Source of the DNA: Parahoeflea alexandrii
GTDB taxonomy: Bacteria > Pseudomonadota > Alphaproteobacteria > Rhizobiales > Rhizobiaceae
DNA: 64,000 nt
Assembly: GCF_027214025.1 (NCBI RefSeq)
Contig: NZ_JAPWHB010000003.1
Location: 496,001 to 560,000 of the forward strand
Direction of reading: 5' to 3'
The notes under the pieces: model-generated
What the model saw: the letters and a program-made list of their open reading frames with translations, nothing else
The model's database searches: none
What the model was told of the DNA's origin: nothing
Shown: one piece after another, positions 38,259-46,896 of the stretch
Numbering within the stretch: position 1 is the first letter of the stretch
Layout of the letters: each line of letters starts with the position of its first letter
Program-made: the position numbers and the translations under genes

Positions 38259-38334
38259 TTTTCCCCGGTAATTATTTGGCTAGGTTTGGCTGGTAGCATG
38301 CGCCGTTCCGGACACTCGCGAAAGGCCGTTTTAC

Positions 38335-39516
38335 TTGCCGTATGCCAACCTGACATATGAAGTGCTCGGGCCCGCGATATTCCTGTCTGCTGGCTTCGCA
38401 TTCCTTTTGCTTTATATGCACGACCGCACACAGCTGCCCGCGCTCAGATTGTCGGCGGCCTATTTCGTTTCGCTCTTCGGATTTGTCGCTGTCATGTTGG
38501 TCGACAGTGATCTTCAGCCCGGCTTTCAGGCCGCCATTCTGGTTTCGCTGTTTTCGGGGCATTTTCTGCTGGTCTGGGGTGTGGCCTCGCTTTTCGGAAA
38601 AGACTTTCCCCGGCTGGCCTTCGGGCTATCGGTCGCGGTTGTCCTGAGCCTGATAGTCTATGCCAACGCTTCCGGGGCGATGTTCTGGCTGCGGTTTGCG
38701 GCTATCAGCGGATTCACGGTTCTGGTGGACCTGATGTGCTGTCTGCTGGTCTGGCGTGCAAGAAGCCATCGGGTAGACATCGTTGTCGCGATGGCCTTCC
38801 TTGCCCAGGCCGCGCTGACGCTGAACCGGATCGTCCTGATCCAGTTTTCCGAGCTCGACCTATCTACGCACAGTGTCTTCAGGAACTCGGATTTTGCACC
38901 ATCAATGCAGACCGAGAATGCAATATTCGCGATTGTGATCGGCCTTGCTCTTTTCTCCCGCTATTCCGTCACCCTGGTCATGCAGCTGAGGCGTCTTGCG
39001 GAAACCGACCCCCTTACCGGCCTTCTCAATCGCCGGGCATTCGAAGCCAAAGTACAGGCGCTGCGGGCAGCGTCGGAGCCATTGCCGACCGGTCTGATCA
39101 TCTGCGATATCGATCATTTCAAACGGGTCAATGATGACCACGGGCATGAGGTGGGAGACAGAAGCCTCAAGGCATTTGCCGAATTGCTGGAGCGGGAGAC
39201 GCCGGATACGGCGATCTGTACGCGGCTTGGCGGAGAGGAATTCTGCATTGTTCTCGCAGGTGTCAATAATGAAGCGATCCGGCTCCAGGCAACCCATCTT
39301 CGCAGGGCGGTTGAACAGTTGCAGATTGCCATAAGGGGCGGGAACCTGAGCCTGACGGCAAGTTTCGGCTACAGCAAGCTTGAACCCGGAGATGATCTGA
39401 GGACTGCCATGGTCAATGCCGATGCTGCCGTATACCAGGCGAAAAAGGACGGTCGAAATCTGGTTCGCGAGGCTGCACAGACAGTGGCGACAGCTGAACA
39501 GATGAAGGTGGCCTGA
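38335..39516 (+). CDS. Membrane-bound diguanylate cyclase (GGDEF)
   Basis: 393 residues. About six membrane helices (residues 5-200), then a GGDEF domain from about 222, with DPLTGLLNRRAF, ICDIDHFKRVNDDHGHEVGD, and the active site GGEEF near 299-303. It synthesises cyclic di-GMP. I see no RxxD inhibitory site at the usual place five residues before GGEEF, so product inhibition may be absent. The start is TTG 38335, with AAAGG 9 bp upstream; no in-frame ATG precedes the first helix. Confidence 0.88.
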   Translation: MPYANLTYEVLGPAIFLSAGFAFLLLYMHDRTQLPALRLSAAYFVSLFGFVAVMLVDSDLQPGFQAAILVSLFSGHFLLVWGVASLFGKDFPRLAFGLSVAVVLSLIVYANASGAMFWLRFAAISGFTVLVDLMCCLLVWRARSHRVDIVVAMAFLAQAALTLNRIVLIQFSELDLSTHSVFRNSDFAPSMQTENAIFAIVIGLALFSRYSVTLVMQLRRLAETDPLTGLLNRRAFEAKVQALRAASEPLPTGLIICDIDHFKRVNDDHGHEVGDRSLKAFAELLERETPDTAICTRLGGEEFCIVLAGVNNEAIRLQATHLRRAVEQLQIAIRGGNLSLTASFGYSKLEPGDDLRTAMVNADAAVYQAKKDGRNLVREAAQTVATAEQMKVA

Positions 39517-39570
39517 CAGAAGCTTTGACCGGGATCTGTACTGTCAGCCCCCGAGAGGAGGCTTCCGGCA

Positions 39571-39711
39571 TCACTGTGATGTCGAGTGCTTCATGGATTT
39601 GGCCTGCAACGAGACCTGCCACAGGTAGCCGATGCCGATGAAGAAGATCCCCAATCCGGCGAAAAAGCAAAAAAAGAACAGGACAATGAACAGCTGGGGG
39701 GACAGGTCCAT
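39571..39711 (-). CDS. 46-residue single-helix membrane protein
   Basis: A short frame on the minus strand from ATG 39711 to TGA 39571: MDLSPQLF, then a hydrophobic helix rich in Phe, Gly and Ile (about 8-30), then a polar C-terminus ending KHSTSQ. GAGAGGA sits six bases before the ATG. Composition and ribosome site look like a real small membrane protein. It is convergent with the diguanylate cyclase gene and oriented away from metA. No family is recognised. Confidence 0.6.
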   Translation of the reverse strand: MDLSPQLFIVLFFFCFFAGLGIFFIGIGYLWQVSLQAKSMKHSTSQ

Positions 39712-39867
39712 CACGGATTCCTCTCGTTGATCGTATCATCCCACGCTTGGCGGCATAGGACGAAACCTTGGTTTGTTCGTGAAGGATGGCTGCGTGGGCT
39801 GACCGGTTCAATGATGGATGTCATTGCAACGAGATTGACTTGCCGGCAAGTGCCACTAAATTGGCTC

Positions 39868-39922
39868 TCGTGGTGATTTGGCCGGCCGGCTTGCAGCCAC
39901 GTTAAACAACTTGCTAAAGGGC
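39868..39922 (+). promoter_or_regulatory. SAM-II riboswitch upstream of metA
   Basis: CGTGGTGATTTGG, a GCCGGCCGGC stretch, CTTGCAGCCACGTTAAACAA, then GCTAAAGGG matches the SAM-II (metA) aptamer found in alphaproteobacteria, including the pseudoknot-forming AAAGGG side. It lies 73 bp before metA. Binding of S-adenosylmethionine is expected to repress translation of metA. Confidence 0.92.
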
Positions 39923-39994
39923 CGACGGGGCGCGTTCCCACCGGACCGGCAGCATTGTATTCGCGGCCGGTTTCTTGTTGGAGCTGATAGCGTC

Positions 39995-40942
39995 ATGCCG
40001 ATCCGTATTCCCGATGGTCTTCCCGCCCGCGACGCACTTGTGCGCGAAGGCGTGCAAATCATGGATGAATCAATTGCCGTGCGGCAGGATATCCGTCCGT
40101 TGCACATCGGGCTGTTGAACCTGATGCCCAACAAGATCGCCACGGAAACCCAGATTGCGCGGCTGATCGGCGCTTCACCGCTTCAGGTGGAGCTGACACT
40201 GGTGCGCATCGGCTCGCATGTGGCCAAGAACACCTCGGAAGATCACCTGATCAATTTCTACCACACCTGGGACGAGGTGAAGCACCGCAAGTTCGACGGC
40301 TTCATCATTACCGGTGCGCCGATCGAGACCCTTCCGTTCGAGGACGTGACCTACTGGCAGGAGATGGAGCAGATTCTCGACTGGACGACAACGCATGTCC
40401 ATTCCAGTTTCTTTGTCTGCTGGGGGGCGATGGCCGCGGCCTGGCACTTCCACAAGGTGCCCAAGCGGGCGCTCGAGGAGAAGGCATTCGGGGTCTACCG
40501 GCACCGCAACCTCAATCCCGCGTCGCCTTATCTCACGGGATTTTCGGACGATTTCCAGGTTTCAGTGTCGCGCTGGACGGAGGTACGGCGCGAGGACCTG
40601 ACGCCGGGTTTCGAGGTCCTGATGGAAAGCGACCAGACCGGATTGTGCCTGCTGCACGAGGCTTTCGCCAACCGGCTCTATATCTTCAATCACATCGAAT
40701 ATGATTCCGGGACCTTGGCGGAGGAGTATTTCCGCGACGTCAAGGCGGGGACGCCGATCAAGCCGCCGGCGAATTATTTTCCCGATGACAACCCGGACAA
40801 AAAGCCGCAAAACCGCTGGCGCAGCCATGCCTTCCTGCTGTTCGGAAACTGGATCAACCAGGTCTACCAAACCACGCCCTTCGACATCGAAGAGATCGGG
40901 GAGGACCGTCTGCCGTCGGAAACAAAGGGAGTGAATGCATGA
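39995..40942 (+). CDS. metA: Homoserine O-acyltransferase MetA
   Basis: 315 residues. [20 protein letters not shown] and [20 protein letters not shown] are typical. The catalytic Cys is in [12 protein letters not shown] (about 142), with the His-x-Glu pair in FNHIEYDSG. It acylates homoserine with succinyl- or acetyl-CoA to start methionine synthesis; many alphaproteobacterial MetA enzymes use acetyl-CoA. ATG 39995 is chosen over upstream frames that run through the riboswitch. It overlaps the GNAT gene by ATGA. Confidence 0.95.
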   Translation: MPIRIPDGLPARDALVREGVQIMDESIAVRQDIRPLHIGLLNLMPNKIATETQIARLIGASPLQVELTLVRIGSHVAKNTSEDHLINFYHTWDEVKHRKFDGFIITGAPIETLPFEDVTYWQEMEQILDWTTTHVHSSFFVCWGAMAAAWHFHKVPKRALEEKAFGVYRHRNLNPASPYLTGFSDDFQVSVSRWTEVRREDLTPGFEVLMESDQTGLCLLHEAFANRLYIFNHIEYDSGTLAEEYFRDVKAGTPIKPPANYFPDDNPDKKPQNRWRSHAFLLFGNWINQVYQTTPFDIEEIGEDRLPSETKGVNA

Positions 40943-41403
40943 CCGGGAAAGTTGAAATACGGCCGATTACGCTGGCTGACGAACCCGAATGGCGGCGGTT
41001 GTGGACGCTTTATCTCGAGTTCTACGAATCGAGCGTTCCGGAAGAGGTCTACCGGACCACGCTGGCCCGGATCGTCGGCGATCATGTTGCCGGTGAAGCA
41101 TCCTTCTACGAACCGCGCGGGATGCTGGCGCTGGTCGACGGCAAGCCGGCCGGCCTGGTGCATTATTTCTATCACCGGCATTGCTGGAAGATCGAACAGG
41201 TCTGTTATCTGCAGGATCTGTATGCCGCGCCGGACGTGCGCGGCACCGGCGTTGGACGGGCGCTGATCGAGGCGGTCTACGCGCAGGCCGACGCGGATGG
41301 CTGCCCGAGCGTCTACTGGATGACGCAGGAATTCAACGCCACCGCCCGCAAGCTCTACGACCGCATCGCCACGCTGACGCCGTTCATCAAGTACAGCCGG
41401 TAG
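40939..41403 (+). CDS. GNAT family N-acetyltransferase
   Basis: 154 residues of the Gcn5 fold: IRPITL-type start ([17 protein letters not shown]), [20 protein letters not shown] (acetyl-CoA-binding V-R-G-x-G-x-G) and the C-terminal [15 protein letters not shown]. It overlaps metA by four bases, so it is co-translated and under the same SAM-II control. The acceptor substrate is unknown. Confidence 0.88.
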   Translation: MTGKVEIRPITLADEPEWRRLWTLYLEFYESSVPEEVYRTTLARIVGDHVAGEASFYEPRGMLALVDGKPAGLVHYFYHRHCWKIEQVCYLQDLYAAPDVRGTGVGRALIEAVYAQADADGCPSVYWMTQEFNATARKLYDRIATLTPFIKYSR

Positions 41404-41440
41404 GGCCCTGGGCCGGCATTGCTGGCGGTAGGACTTGAAC

Positions 41441-41479
41441 ATTTTGGACAATTTGGCTATTTTAGACAAAATGTCCAAT
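41441..41479. promoter_or_regulatory. Probable Phd-Doc operator
   Basis: TTGGACA (41444) and TGTCCAA (41472) are perfect 7-bp inverted arms. Between them lies TTTTAGACAAAATGTC with a further GACAAAATGTC palindrome. Clustered palindromes 30-70 bp before an antitoxin gene fit Phd autoregulation. Confidence 0.6.
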
Positions 41480-41508
41480 CTGGCAATTTGCCGACCGGGA
41501 GATGTCCG

Positions 41509-41739
41509 ATGAAAGTCATGCAGGCAAGCGAGGCCAAGAACCGCTTCGGGGAATTGCTGGAGGCTTCCGCTACGGAGCCGGTGGTGATCCGAAAGAACGG
41601 GCGCGACATACGCGTCGTGCTGTCAACCGAAGAGTATGAGCGCCTTTTGGGCTCCAACTCGGTCGACCCAAAGGTGCAGACTTCGTTGGAGCGCAGCATG
41701 AAGCGCTGGAACAAGGTGTATGAAGCATTGGCCAAATAG
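41509..41739 (+). CDS. phd: Phd/YefM family antitoxin
   Basis: 76 residues. MKVMQASEAKNRFGELLEAS and EPVVIRKNGRDIRVVLSTEE form the Phd DNA-binding fold; the C-terminus (SLERSMKRWNKVYEALAK) should bind and neutralise the toxin. ATG 41509 follows GGGAGATG and sits behind the palindromic operator. It is eight bases from the Doc gene. Confidence 0.88.
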   Translation: MKVMQASEAKNRFGELLEASATEPVVIRKNGRDIRVVLSTEEYERLLGSNSVDPKVQTSLERSMKRWNKVYEALAK

Positions 41740-41747
41740 GGTCGCTC

Positions 41748-42119
41748 ATGCGCTACATTACACTTCAGGAAGCGATCCACATCCACGATGTGTTGCTCAA
41801 GGCCCATGGCGGTGCGCCGGGCCTCCGTGATCGAGGGCTGATCGAGGCTGCACTTTTGCGGCCACAGACCGGTTGTTACACAGATCTTATTGAAGAGGCG
41901 GCAGCGCTTTGGGAAAGCCTTGCCATGAATCACGGCTTTGTTGACGGCAACAAGCGCGTTGCCTTTGCCTGTATGGAAATCTTCCTGGATCTCAATGGCC
42001 TTGAACTTACTGCTGGTGAAGATGAAACAATTCGGTTCATCTACGACCGGCTTGAATCCGGAACCTTCACCAAGGACAATCTCGATGCCTGGTTGCGGGG
42101 TAACACGGGCCCGGCGTGA
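41748..42119 (+). CDS. doc: Doc family toxin (Fic fold)
   Basis: 123 residues. The Fic/Doc active motif HGFVDGNKRVAFA is intact (about 64-76). Doc toxins phosphorylate elongation factor Tu, halting translation. It pairs with the Phd antitoxin upstream in a compact two-gene unit, with no sign of decay. Confidence 0.92.
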   Translation: MRYITLQEAIHIHDVLLKAHGGAPGLRDRGLIEAALLRPQTGCYTDLIEEAAALWESLAMNHGFVDGNKRVAFACMEIFLDLNGLELTAGEDETIRFIYDRLESGTFTKDNLDAWLRGNTGPA

Positions 42120-42265
42120 GTGCGGTTGTGATGGTGCAGCATCCTCGTGCTCGCTCATGAATCGCCGGGAGTGAAGCAAAGTCGCCGCTGGTCTCGATCC
42201 GGAAGTTGTGAGAAACTGATCCCTGATCAGCCGTATTCCGGGGAAACGATCGAGGCGTGGCGGAC

Positions 42266-42769
42266 ATGGCCGTGCGGGAAGACAGGACATTCGAGAAGGT
42301 CGTTGCCGCGATGGCCGGGCTGGCCTGCGTTCTCATGGCGATTGGCTGGGCAATGCGCGAAGATCCCGCGGAAAAGCCCTATATCGATATCGCCGGCGGT
42401 GGCTTCGTCTACAATTACCGGGAAGCGCAGGTGTATTACGGGTTTGTCGCCCATGTGCTCAAACCCCTGCCGGTCGGGACCTGGTTGATTGCCGATTTCG
42501 AGAATCCCGCGGGTGGGCCGCCGCTCACCGTCGAGACCCGGCTGCACGCGCGCAGCGTCCGCTATGGCGTTCACTCACCCAAGGTGCGCGGGGTTAAGGC
42601 GGGCAAGCCATACCATGTGGCGATCAGGCTATACGACTATACCCGCAGCAAGCTGATCTGGGCCGCGGACAAGGATTTTACCAGCCAGATCGACGACACC
42701 GTCGTGCCGGACAAGCCGCTGACCATCGGGCCGGGCTATTTCCCCAACCCCGAACTCAACGAGAGCTGA
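42266..42769 (+). CDS. Membrane-anchored hypothetical protein
   Basis: 167 residues with one N-terminal membrane helix (about 13-30; AAMAGLACVLMAIGWAM) and a soluble extracytoplasmic domain (ARSVRYGVHSPKVRGVKAGK, IRLYDYTRSKLIWAADKDF). No family is recognised with confidence. GAGG lies 10 bp before ATG 42266; GTG 42257 is also in frame but too close to that site. Confidence 0.68.
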   Translation: MAVREDRTFEKVVAAMAGLACVLMAIGWAMREDPAEKPYIDIAGGGFVYNYREAQVYYGFVAHVLKPLPVGTWLIADFENPAGGPPLTVETRLHARSVRYGVHSPKVRGVKAGKPYHVAIRLYDYTRSKLIWAADKDFTSQIDDTVVPDKPLTIGPGYFPNPELNES

Positions 42770-43126
42770 CAATGATCGGCCCCAAGTCCGTTGGCACTAC
42801 GCTGCCAATGCGGCAATCGTCGCGCGACCGGTTCCTCTGTCGGTTTGTCAAAACCAAAGCCGACTAAGTATCTATCCCGAGTTGCAGCTGCCTGGCTCCG
42901 ATCAAGATGCAGGGCGGACCTTTTGCAGCACGAGCTTGCAGGTTTCGCCATCTGGCGCGGAAGTAGTTGCCGCACCGTCTCACCAATGCCGCTCGTCCTG
43001 AAAACGATCAAAAATTGCCCGTAAAATCAAGATTTTGGATACCGTGTTTTATCAATTCTTAGCGAACTCATCGGAATAGTCCCATTGCATTGACGGCTTT
43101 TCGTCGGATTTTTTAGGGATACGTTT
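42770..43126. other. Intergenic region before the chemoreceptor gene
   Basis: 357 bp with no credible gene. It is AT-richer near 43020-43070 (CAAGATTTTGGATACCG, TTTTATCAATTC), a plausible promoter for the downstream receptor. Nothing else noted. Confidence 0.45.
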
Positions 43127-45331
43127 GTGAGCAATATCGATATTAAGCGGCCCATGTGGGTCAAGATGGCCGGGTTTGGCTTCGCGTCGGTTCTTTTTGC
43201 CAGCTCGATGATCGGCGGCCTTGCCTGGTACAGCCAATCCAACATGAACGAGCAGGCGGTTCTGAAGGAATTCAACGCCGACCTCGCAGTGCTGGAGGCA
43301 GATATGGAAGCCCAAAAGCGGGCCGCATCCGGCCTTGCTCTTTCCATTGCCAGCGAACCCGAGATTGCCGGCCTGATTGCGGAAAATGCGCGCGAGGACC
43401 TGATCGCGCGCTATTCAGGCAGTCTTTCGCGGGTGAATGAAACGAGCGGTCTCGGGCTCATCACCTTCTCCCGGAACGGTGTGGTCGTTGCGCGCGTTCA
43501 CGCACCGGAAAAATTCGGTGACGACATCCGCGGGCGCCGCAAGATGGTCGTCGCAACGATTGCAGGCAAAAAACTGCATGCCGGTGTTGAACCCGGACGC
43601 ACCTCGGTCAACGTCTTTGCCACAGCGCCCGTCATGCAGAATGGCGAGATTGCCGGTATTGTGGATGTTGGCAGCGAGCTTTCAGCGAACTACTTCTCCC
43701 GCATCGCAGAGAAGACCGGCTCTCTGATTGCCGTCCACATCCTGAAAGACGGTAACTTCGAGACGCAGTCCTCGACGTTCGGTGCTTCCACGATGATGTC
43801 CCCGGAAGAGCTGCGCGCGGCTTTCGATAACGATCAGCCGCTGAAGCTGGTGTCGACAAAAGAGCATGACTATGCAGTTACCGGAAAGGTGCTGAGGAAC
43901 TTCTCCGGGGAGAAGATCGGCGTGATTGAAATCGCAGCTGACGTCACACCGGTTGTTGTTGCGGGCGAAGCCGCGACGTGGTCATCGATCGTTGGAACCC
44001 TGATTGTTTCGCTGCTGTCCCTGCTGGGTTTCTTCTTTTACGCCCGTTCTTTCTCCGGCACGATAAGCCGGATGACCAGTACCATGGTGCGGCTGGCCAA
44101 TGGCGACCTGGCGGCAGATGTCCGGGATCAGAACCGTCCCGATGAAGTTGGCGCGATGGCGCGCGCGGTCCAGGTCTTCAAGGAATCCGGTCTGGAAAAA
44201 ATCCGGATCGAGCAGGAGGCCGACGAACAGAGAAACAGCGCCGAGCAGACGCGCGAGCGCAACAGCGAAGCCGAACGCGTCCGGGCGCAGGAAATGGAGC
44301 AGGCAACCCAGGGGCTCGCGGATGGTTTGAAGCATCTTGCCGACGGCGACCTCTCCTACCAGCTGACGCAGCCGTTCGCTGCCGATTTCGAAGGTCTGCG
44401 AAGCGATTTCAATGCGGCCGTTGCGCAGCTCGGAAATACGCTGCGGTCAGTCGCCGAGGCATCGCAGCAGATCGATACCGGATCGCGCGAGATCAGCCAG
44501 TCGGCCCAGGATCTCTCCAAACGGACCGAGCAGCAGGCTGCCTCACTTGAGGAAACAGCCGCTGCCCTTGACCAGATCACGGCGAATGTCACCAATTCGA
44601 CGCAGCGCGTCGAGGAAGCCAGGACTGTCGCGGTCAAAGCCAACCAGAGTGCTGTGCAATCGGCTACGATTGTTTCCAATGCTGTCGACGCAATGGGTCG
44701 GATCGAGCAATCTTCGAACCAGATCTCCAACATCATTGGCGTGATTGACGAGATCGCTTTCCAGACCAACCTTCTGGCGCTGAATGCCGGTGTGGAAGCA
44801 GCCCGCGCAGGCGAAGCCGGAAAAGGCTTTGCCGTGGTGGCACAGGAGGTTCGCGAACTGGCGCAGCGCTCTGCCCAGGCCGCGAAGGAGATCAAGGATC
44901 TGATCCGCAATTCTTCCGTCGAAGTGGAAGGCGGCGTCCGGCTTGTCAGTGAAACCGGCGAGGCGCTGAAAGCGATCGAGAGCTACATCGTGACCGTCAA
45001 CGAGCACATGAATGCCATCGCCCACGCCGCGAAGGAACAGTCGGTAGGCCTGTCGGAAGTCAATACCGCCGTCAACCAGATGGACCAGGTCACACAGCAG
45101 AATGCCGCAATGGTGGAGGAAAGCACGGCTGCCAGCGTTTCGCTTCAGGATGAGGCGGGGCGCCTGGGTTCCCTGATCGGTCAATTCCGTCTGTCGGGCA
45201 GCGCCAGTGGACACTCGGCGGCGTTGCGCCAGACAGCACGCGTCATGGCGGAGCCGTCTTCTTCCAGCCGGCGTTCAGCCCCGGTACAGGGCAATCTTGC
45301 CGTCAAGGCCGAAGAGTGGTCTGAGTTCTGA
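43127..45331 (+). CDS. Methyl-accepting chemotaxis protein
   Basis: 734 residues. Membrane helix 1 (about 10-33), periplasmic Cache-type sensor (about 35-280; VARVHAPEKFGDDIRGR), helix 2 (about 285-305), HAMP domains (about 306-440), then the signalling hairpin with EIAFQTNLLALNAGVEAARA. It ends EEWSEF, matching the xWxxF-type tail that tethers the CheR/CheB adaptation enzymes. The start is GTG 43127 with an AGGGA site; no che genes are nearby. The ligand is unknown. Confidence 0.93.
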   Translation: MSNIDIKRPMWVKMAGFGFASVLFASSMIGGLAWYSQSNMNEQAVLKEFNADLAVLEADMEAQKRAASGLALSIASEPEIAGLIAENAREDLIARYSGSLSRVNETSGLGLITFSRNGVVVARVHAPEKFGDDIRGRRKMVVATIAGKKLHAGVEPGRTSVNVFATAPVMQNGEIAGIVDVGSELSANYFSRIAEKTGSLIAVHILKDGNFETQSSTFGASTMMSPEELRAAFDNDQPLKLVSTKEHDYAVTGKVLRNFSGEKIGVIEIAADVTPVVVAGEAATWSSIVGTLIVSLLSLLGFFFYARSFSGTISRMTSTMVRLANGDLAADVRDQNRPDEVGAMARAVQVFKESGLEKIRIEQEADEQRNSAEQTRERNSEAERVRAQEMEQATQGLADGLKHLADGDLSYQLTQPFAADFEGLRSDFNAAVAQLGNTLRSVAEASQQIDTGSREISQSAQDLSKRTEQQAASLEETAAALDQITANVTNSTQRVEEARTVAVKANQSAVQSATIVSNAVDAMGRIEQSSNQISNIIGVIDEIAFQTNLLALNAGVEAARAGEAGKGFAVVAQEVRELAQRSAQAAKEIKDLIRNSSVEVEGGVRLVSETGEALKAIESYIVTVNEHMNAIAHAAKEQSVGLSEVNTAVNQMDQVTQQNAAMVEESTAASVSLQDEAGRLGSLIGQFRLSGSASGHSAALRQTARVMAEPSSSSRRSAPVQGNLAVKAEEWSEF

Positions 45332-45633
45332 TCCATCCGCCGGTTTACGCAGCCGGGCTGTCGAGAAGGTCCGGGTTGCGGGAGATCCGTTACAATCAGA
45401 CTGCGGCGCCGCGAGGGGAATCCCTTGCGGCGCCGCACAAGTCACGGGGCCGGGTCACGGTAGAAGTGGTTGCTTCAGGTGTCCTCGATGATCGATCCAT
45501 GCCTCGGCAGATGGCATGGAGCCGCAAGACCGGCTGACGCTCGGTGGCGGCTCACTGGAAAAGCACTCCCGATGCGGATCATCAGTTCCAAACCGGTTGG
45601 CAACCGGTTCTCAATGCGGCTATTGTCCCGCGC
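45332..45633. other. Intergenic region between receptor and VWA gene
   Basis: 302 bp. It holds the strong hairpin at 45402-45437 and the short tandem AACCGGTTGGCAACCGGTT at about 45593-45611. No gene is supported. Confidence 0.5.
45402..45437 (+). terminator. Long perfect hairpin after the chemoreceptor gene
   Basis: TGCGGCGCCGC and GCGGCGCCGCA are 11-bp perfect arms, extended by AGGG/CCCT around a GAAT loop. No T-run follows, so termination would be weak or factor-assisted. The arms are also self-complementary. Confidence 0.55.
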
Positions 45634-46818
45634 ATGTTTCTTCCGTTTTTTCTAGAACTCAAAGCCGCCAAAGTACCGGTCTCGCTGCGCGAATACCTCA
45701 CCCTGATGCAAGGGCTTGAGGCTGGGCTGTCGCGTTATGACGTCGAGGGTTTCTATTACCTGGCGCGGGCGTCGCTGGTGAAGGACGAGCGGCACGTCGA
45801 CCGCTTCGACCAGGTTTTCTCGCACTATTTCCGCGGCGTCGAGGCGATCGGCGGCGAAGGCGGCGTGGATGCGCGCAACCTGCCCGAGGAATGGCTCCGG
45901 CGGATGGCCGAGAAGCATCTGAGCGAGGACGAGAAGAAGCTGATCGAGAGCCTTGGCGGCTTCGACAAGCTGATGGAAACCCTCAAGCAGCGGCTCGAGG
46001 AGCAGCAAAAGCGGCACCAGGGCGGCTCGAAATGGATCGGCACCGCCGGCACGTCTCCGTTCGGCGCCTATGGCTACAATCCCGAGGGCGTACGGATCGG
46101 TCAGGACGAGAGCCGCCACCGGCGGGCGGTGAAGGTTTGGGACAAGCGGGAATTCAGAAACCTCGACGACACAGTGGAGCTCGGCACCCGCAACATCAAG
46201 GTGGCCTTGCGGCGGCTCAGGCGCTGGGTGCGTGAGGGCGCGGCGGAAGAGTTCGACCTGCCCGGAACCATCCAGTCGACCGCGGAACATGGCTGGCTCG
46301 ACGTCAAGACCCGGCCGGAGCGCCGCAACGCGGTCAAGCTCCTGATGTTCTTCGATGTCGGCGGCTCGATGGATGATCACATCAAGGTGGTCGAGGAGCT
46401 GTTCTCGGCGGCCCGGGCCGAGTTCCGGCACATGGAGTATTTCTACTTCCACAATTGCCTTTACGAGGGCGTATGGCGGGACAACAGCCGGCGGCGACAG
46501 GAACTGCTGCCGACAGCCGAAGTGCTGCGCACCTACGGCTCGGACTACCGGGTAATCTTTGTCGGCGACGCGGCGATGAGCCCCTACGAGGTGGTTTCCG
46601 TGGGAGGATCGGTGGAGCACTGGAACGAGGAGCCAGGCCAGGTCTGGCTGACGCGCGTGCTCAACCATTTTCACAAGGTGGCATGGCTCAATCCCGCGCC
46701 GGAAGCCTATTGGCCGCACACCCATTCGACGGCACTGATCCGGCATCTGTTCGGCGACAGGATGTTCCCGATGACCCTTGCCGGGCTGGAAGCCGCAACC
46801 CGTCAGCTGACGCGCTGA
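45634..46818 (+). CDS. CoxE-like VWA domain protein
   Basis: 394 residues. N-terminal MFLPFFLELKAAKVPVSLRE is typical of CoxE/YehP-type partners of MoxR ATPases. The C-terminal half is a VWA fold whose metal-ion site is DVGGSMDD (about 241-248), followed by FYFHNCLYEGVW and VIFVGDAAMSPYE. It should work with a MoxR AAA ATPase; the candidate partner is at 37416. ATG 45634 is chosen by the conserved start. Confidence 0.88.
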   Translation: MFLPFFLELKAAKVPVSLREYLTLMQGLEAGLSRYDVEGFYYLARASLVKDERHVDRFDQVFSHYFRGVEAIGGEGGVDARNLPEEWLRRMAEKHLSEDEKKLIESLGGFDKLMETLKQRLEEQQKRHQGGSKWIGTAGTSPFGAYGYNPEGVRIGQDESRHRRAVKVWDKREFRNLDDTVELGTRNIKVALRRLRRWVREGAAEEFDLPGTIQSTAEHGWLDVKTRPERRNAVKLLMFFDVGGSMDDHIKVVEELFSAARAEFRHMEYFYFHNCLYEGVWRDNSRRRQELLPTAEVLRTYGSDYRVIFVGDAAMSPYEVVSVGGSVEHWNEEPGQVWLTRVLNHFHKVAWLNPAPEAYWPHTHSTALIRHLFGDRMFPMTLAGLEAATRQLTR

Positions 46819-46896
46819 TCCGGTCTTGCGCCGGACAGAAAACGCGGTCATGTCTTCCTCGGGAACCATCCGCACCTGATCGAGGGGAGAAACAGC

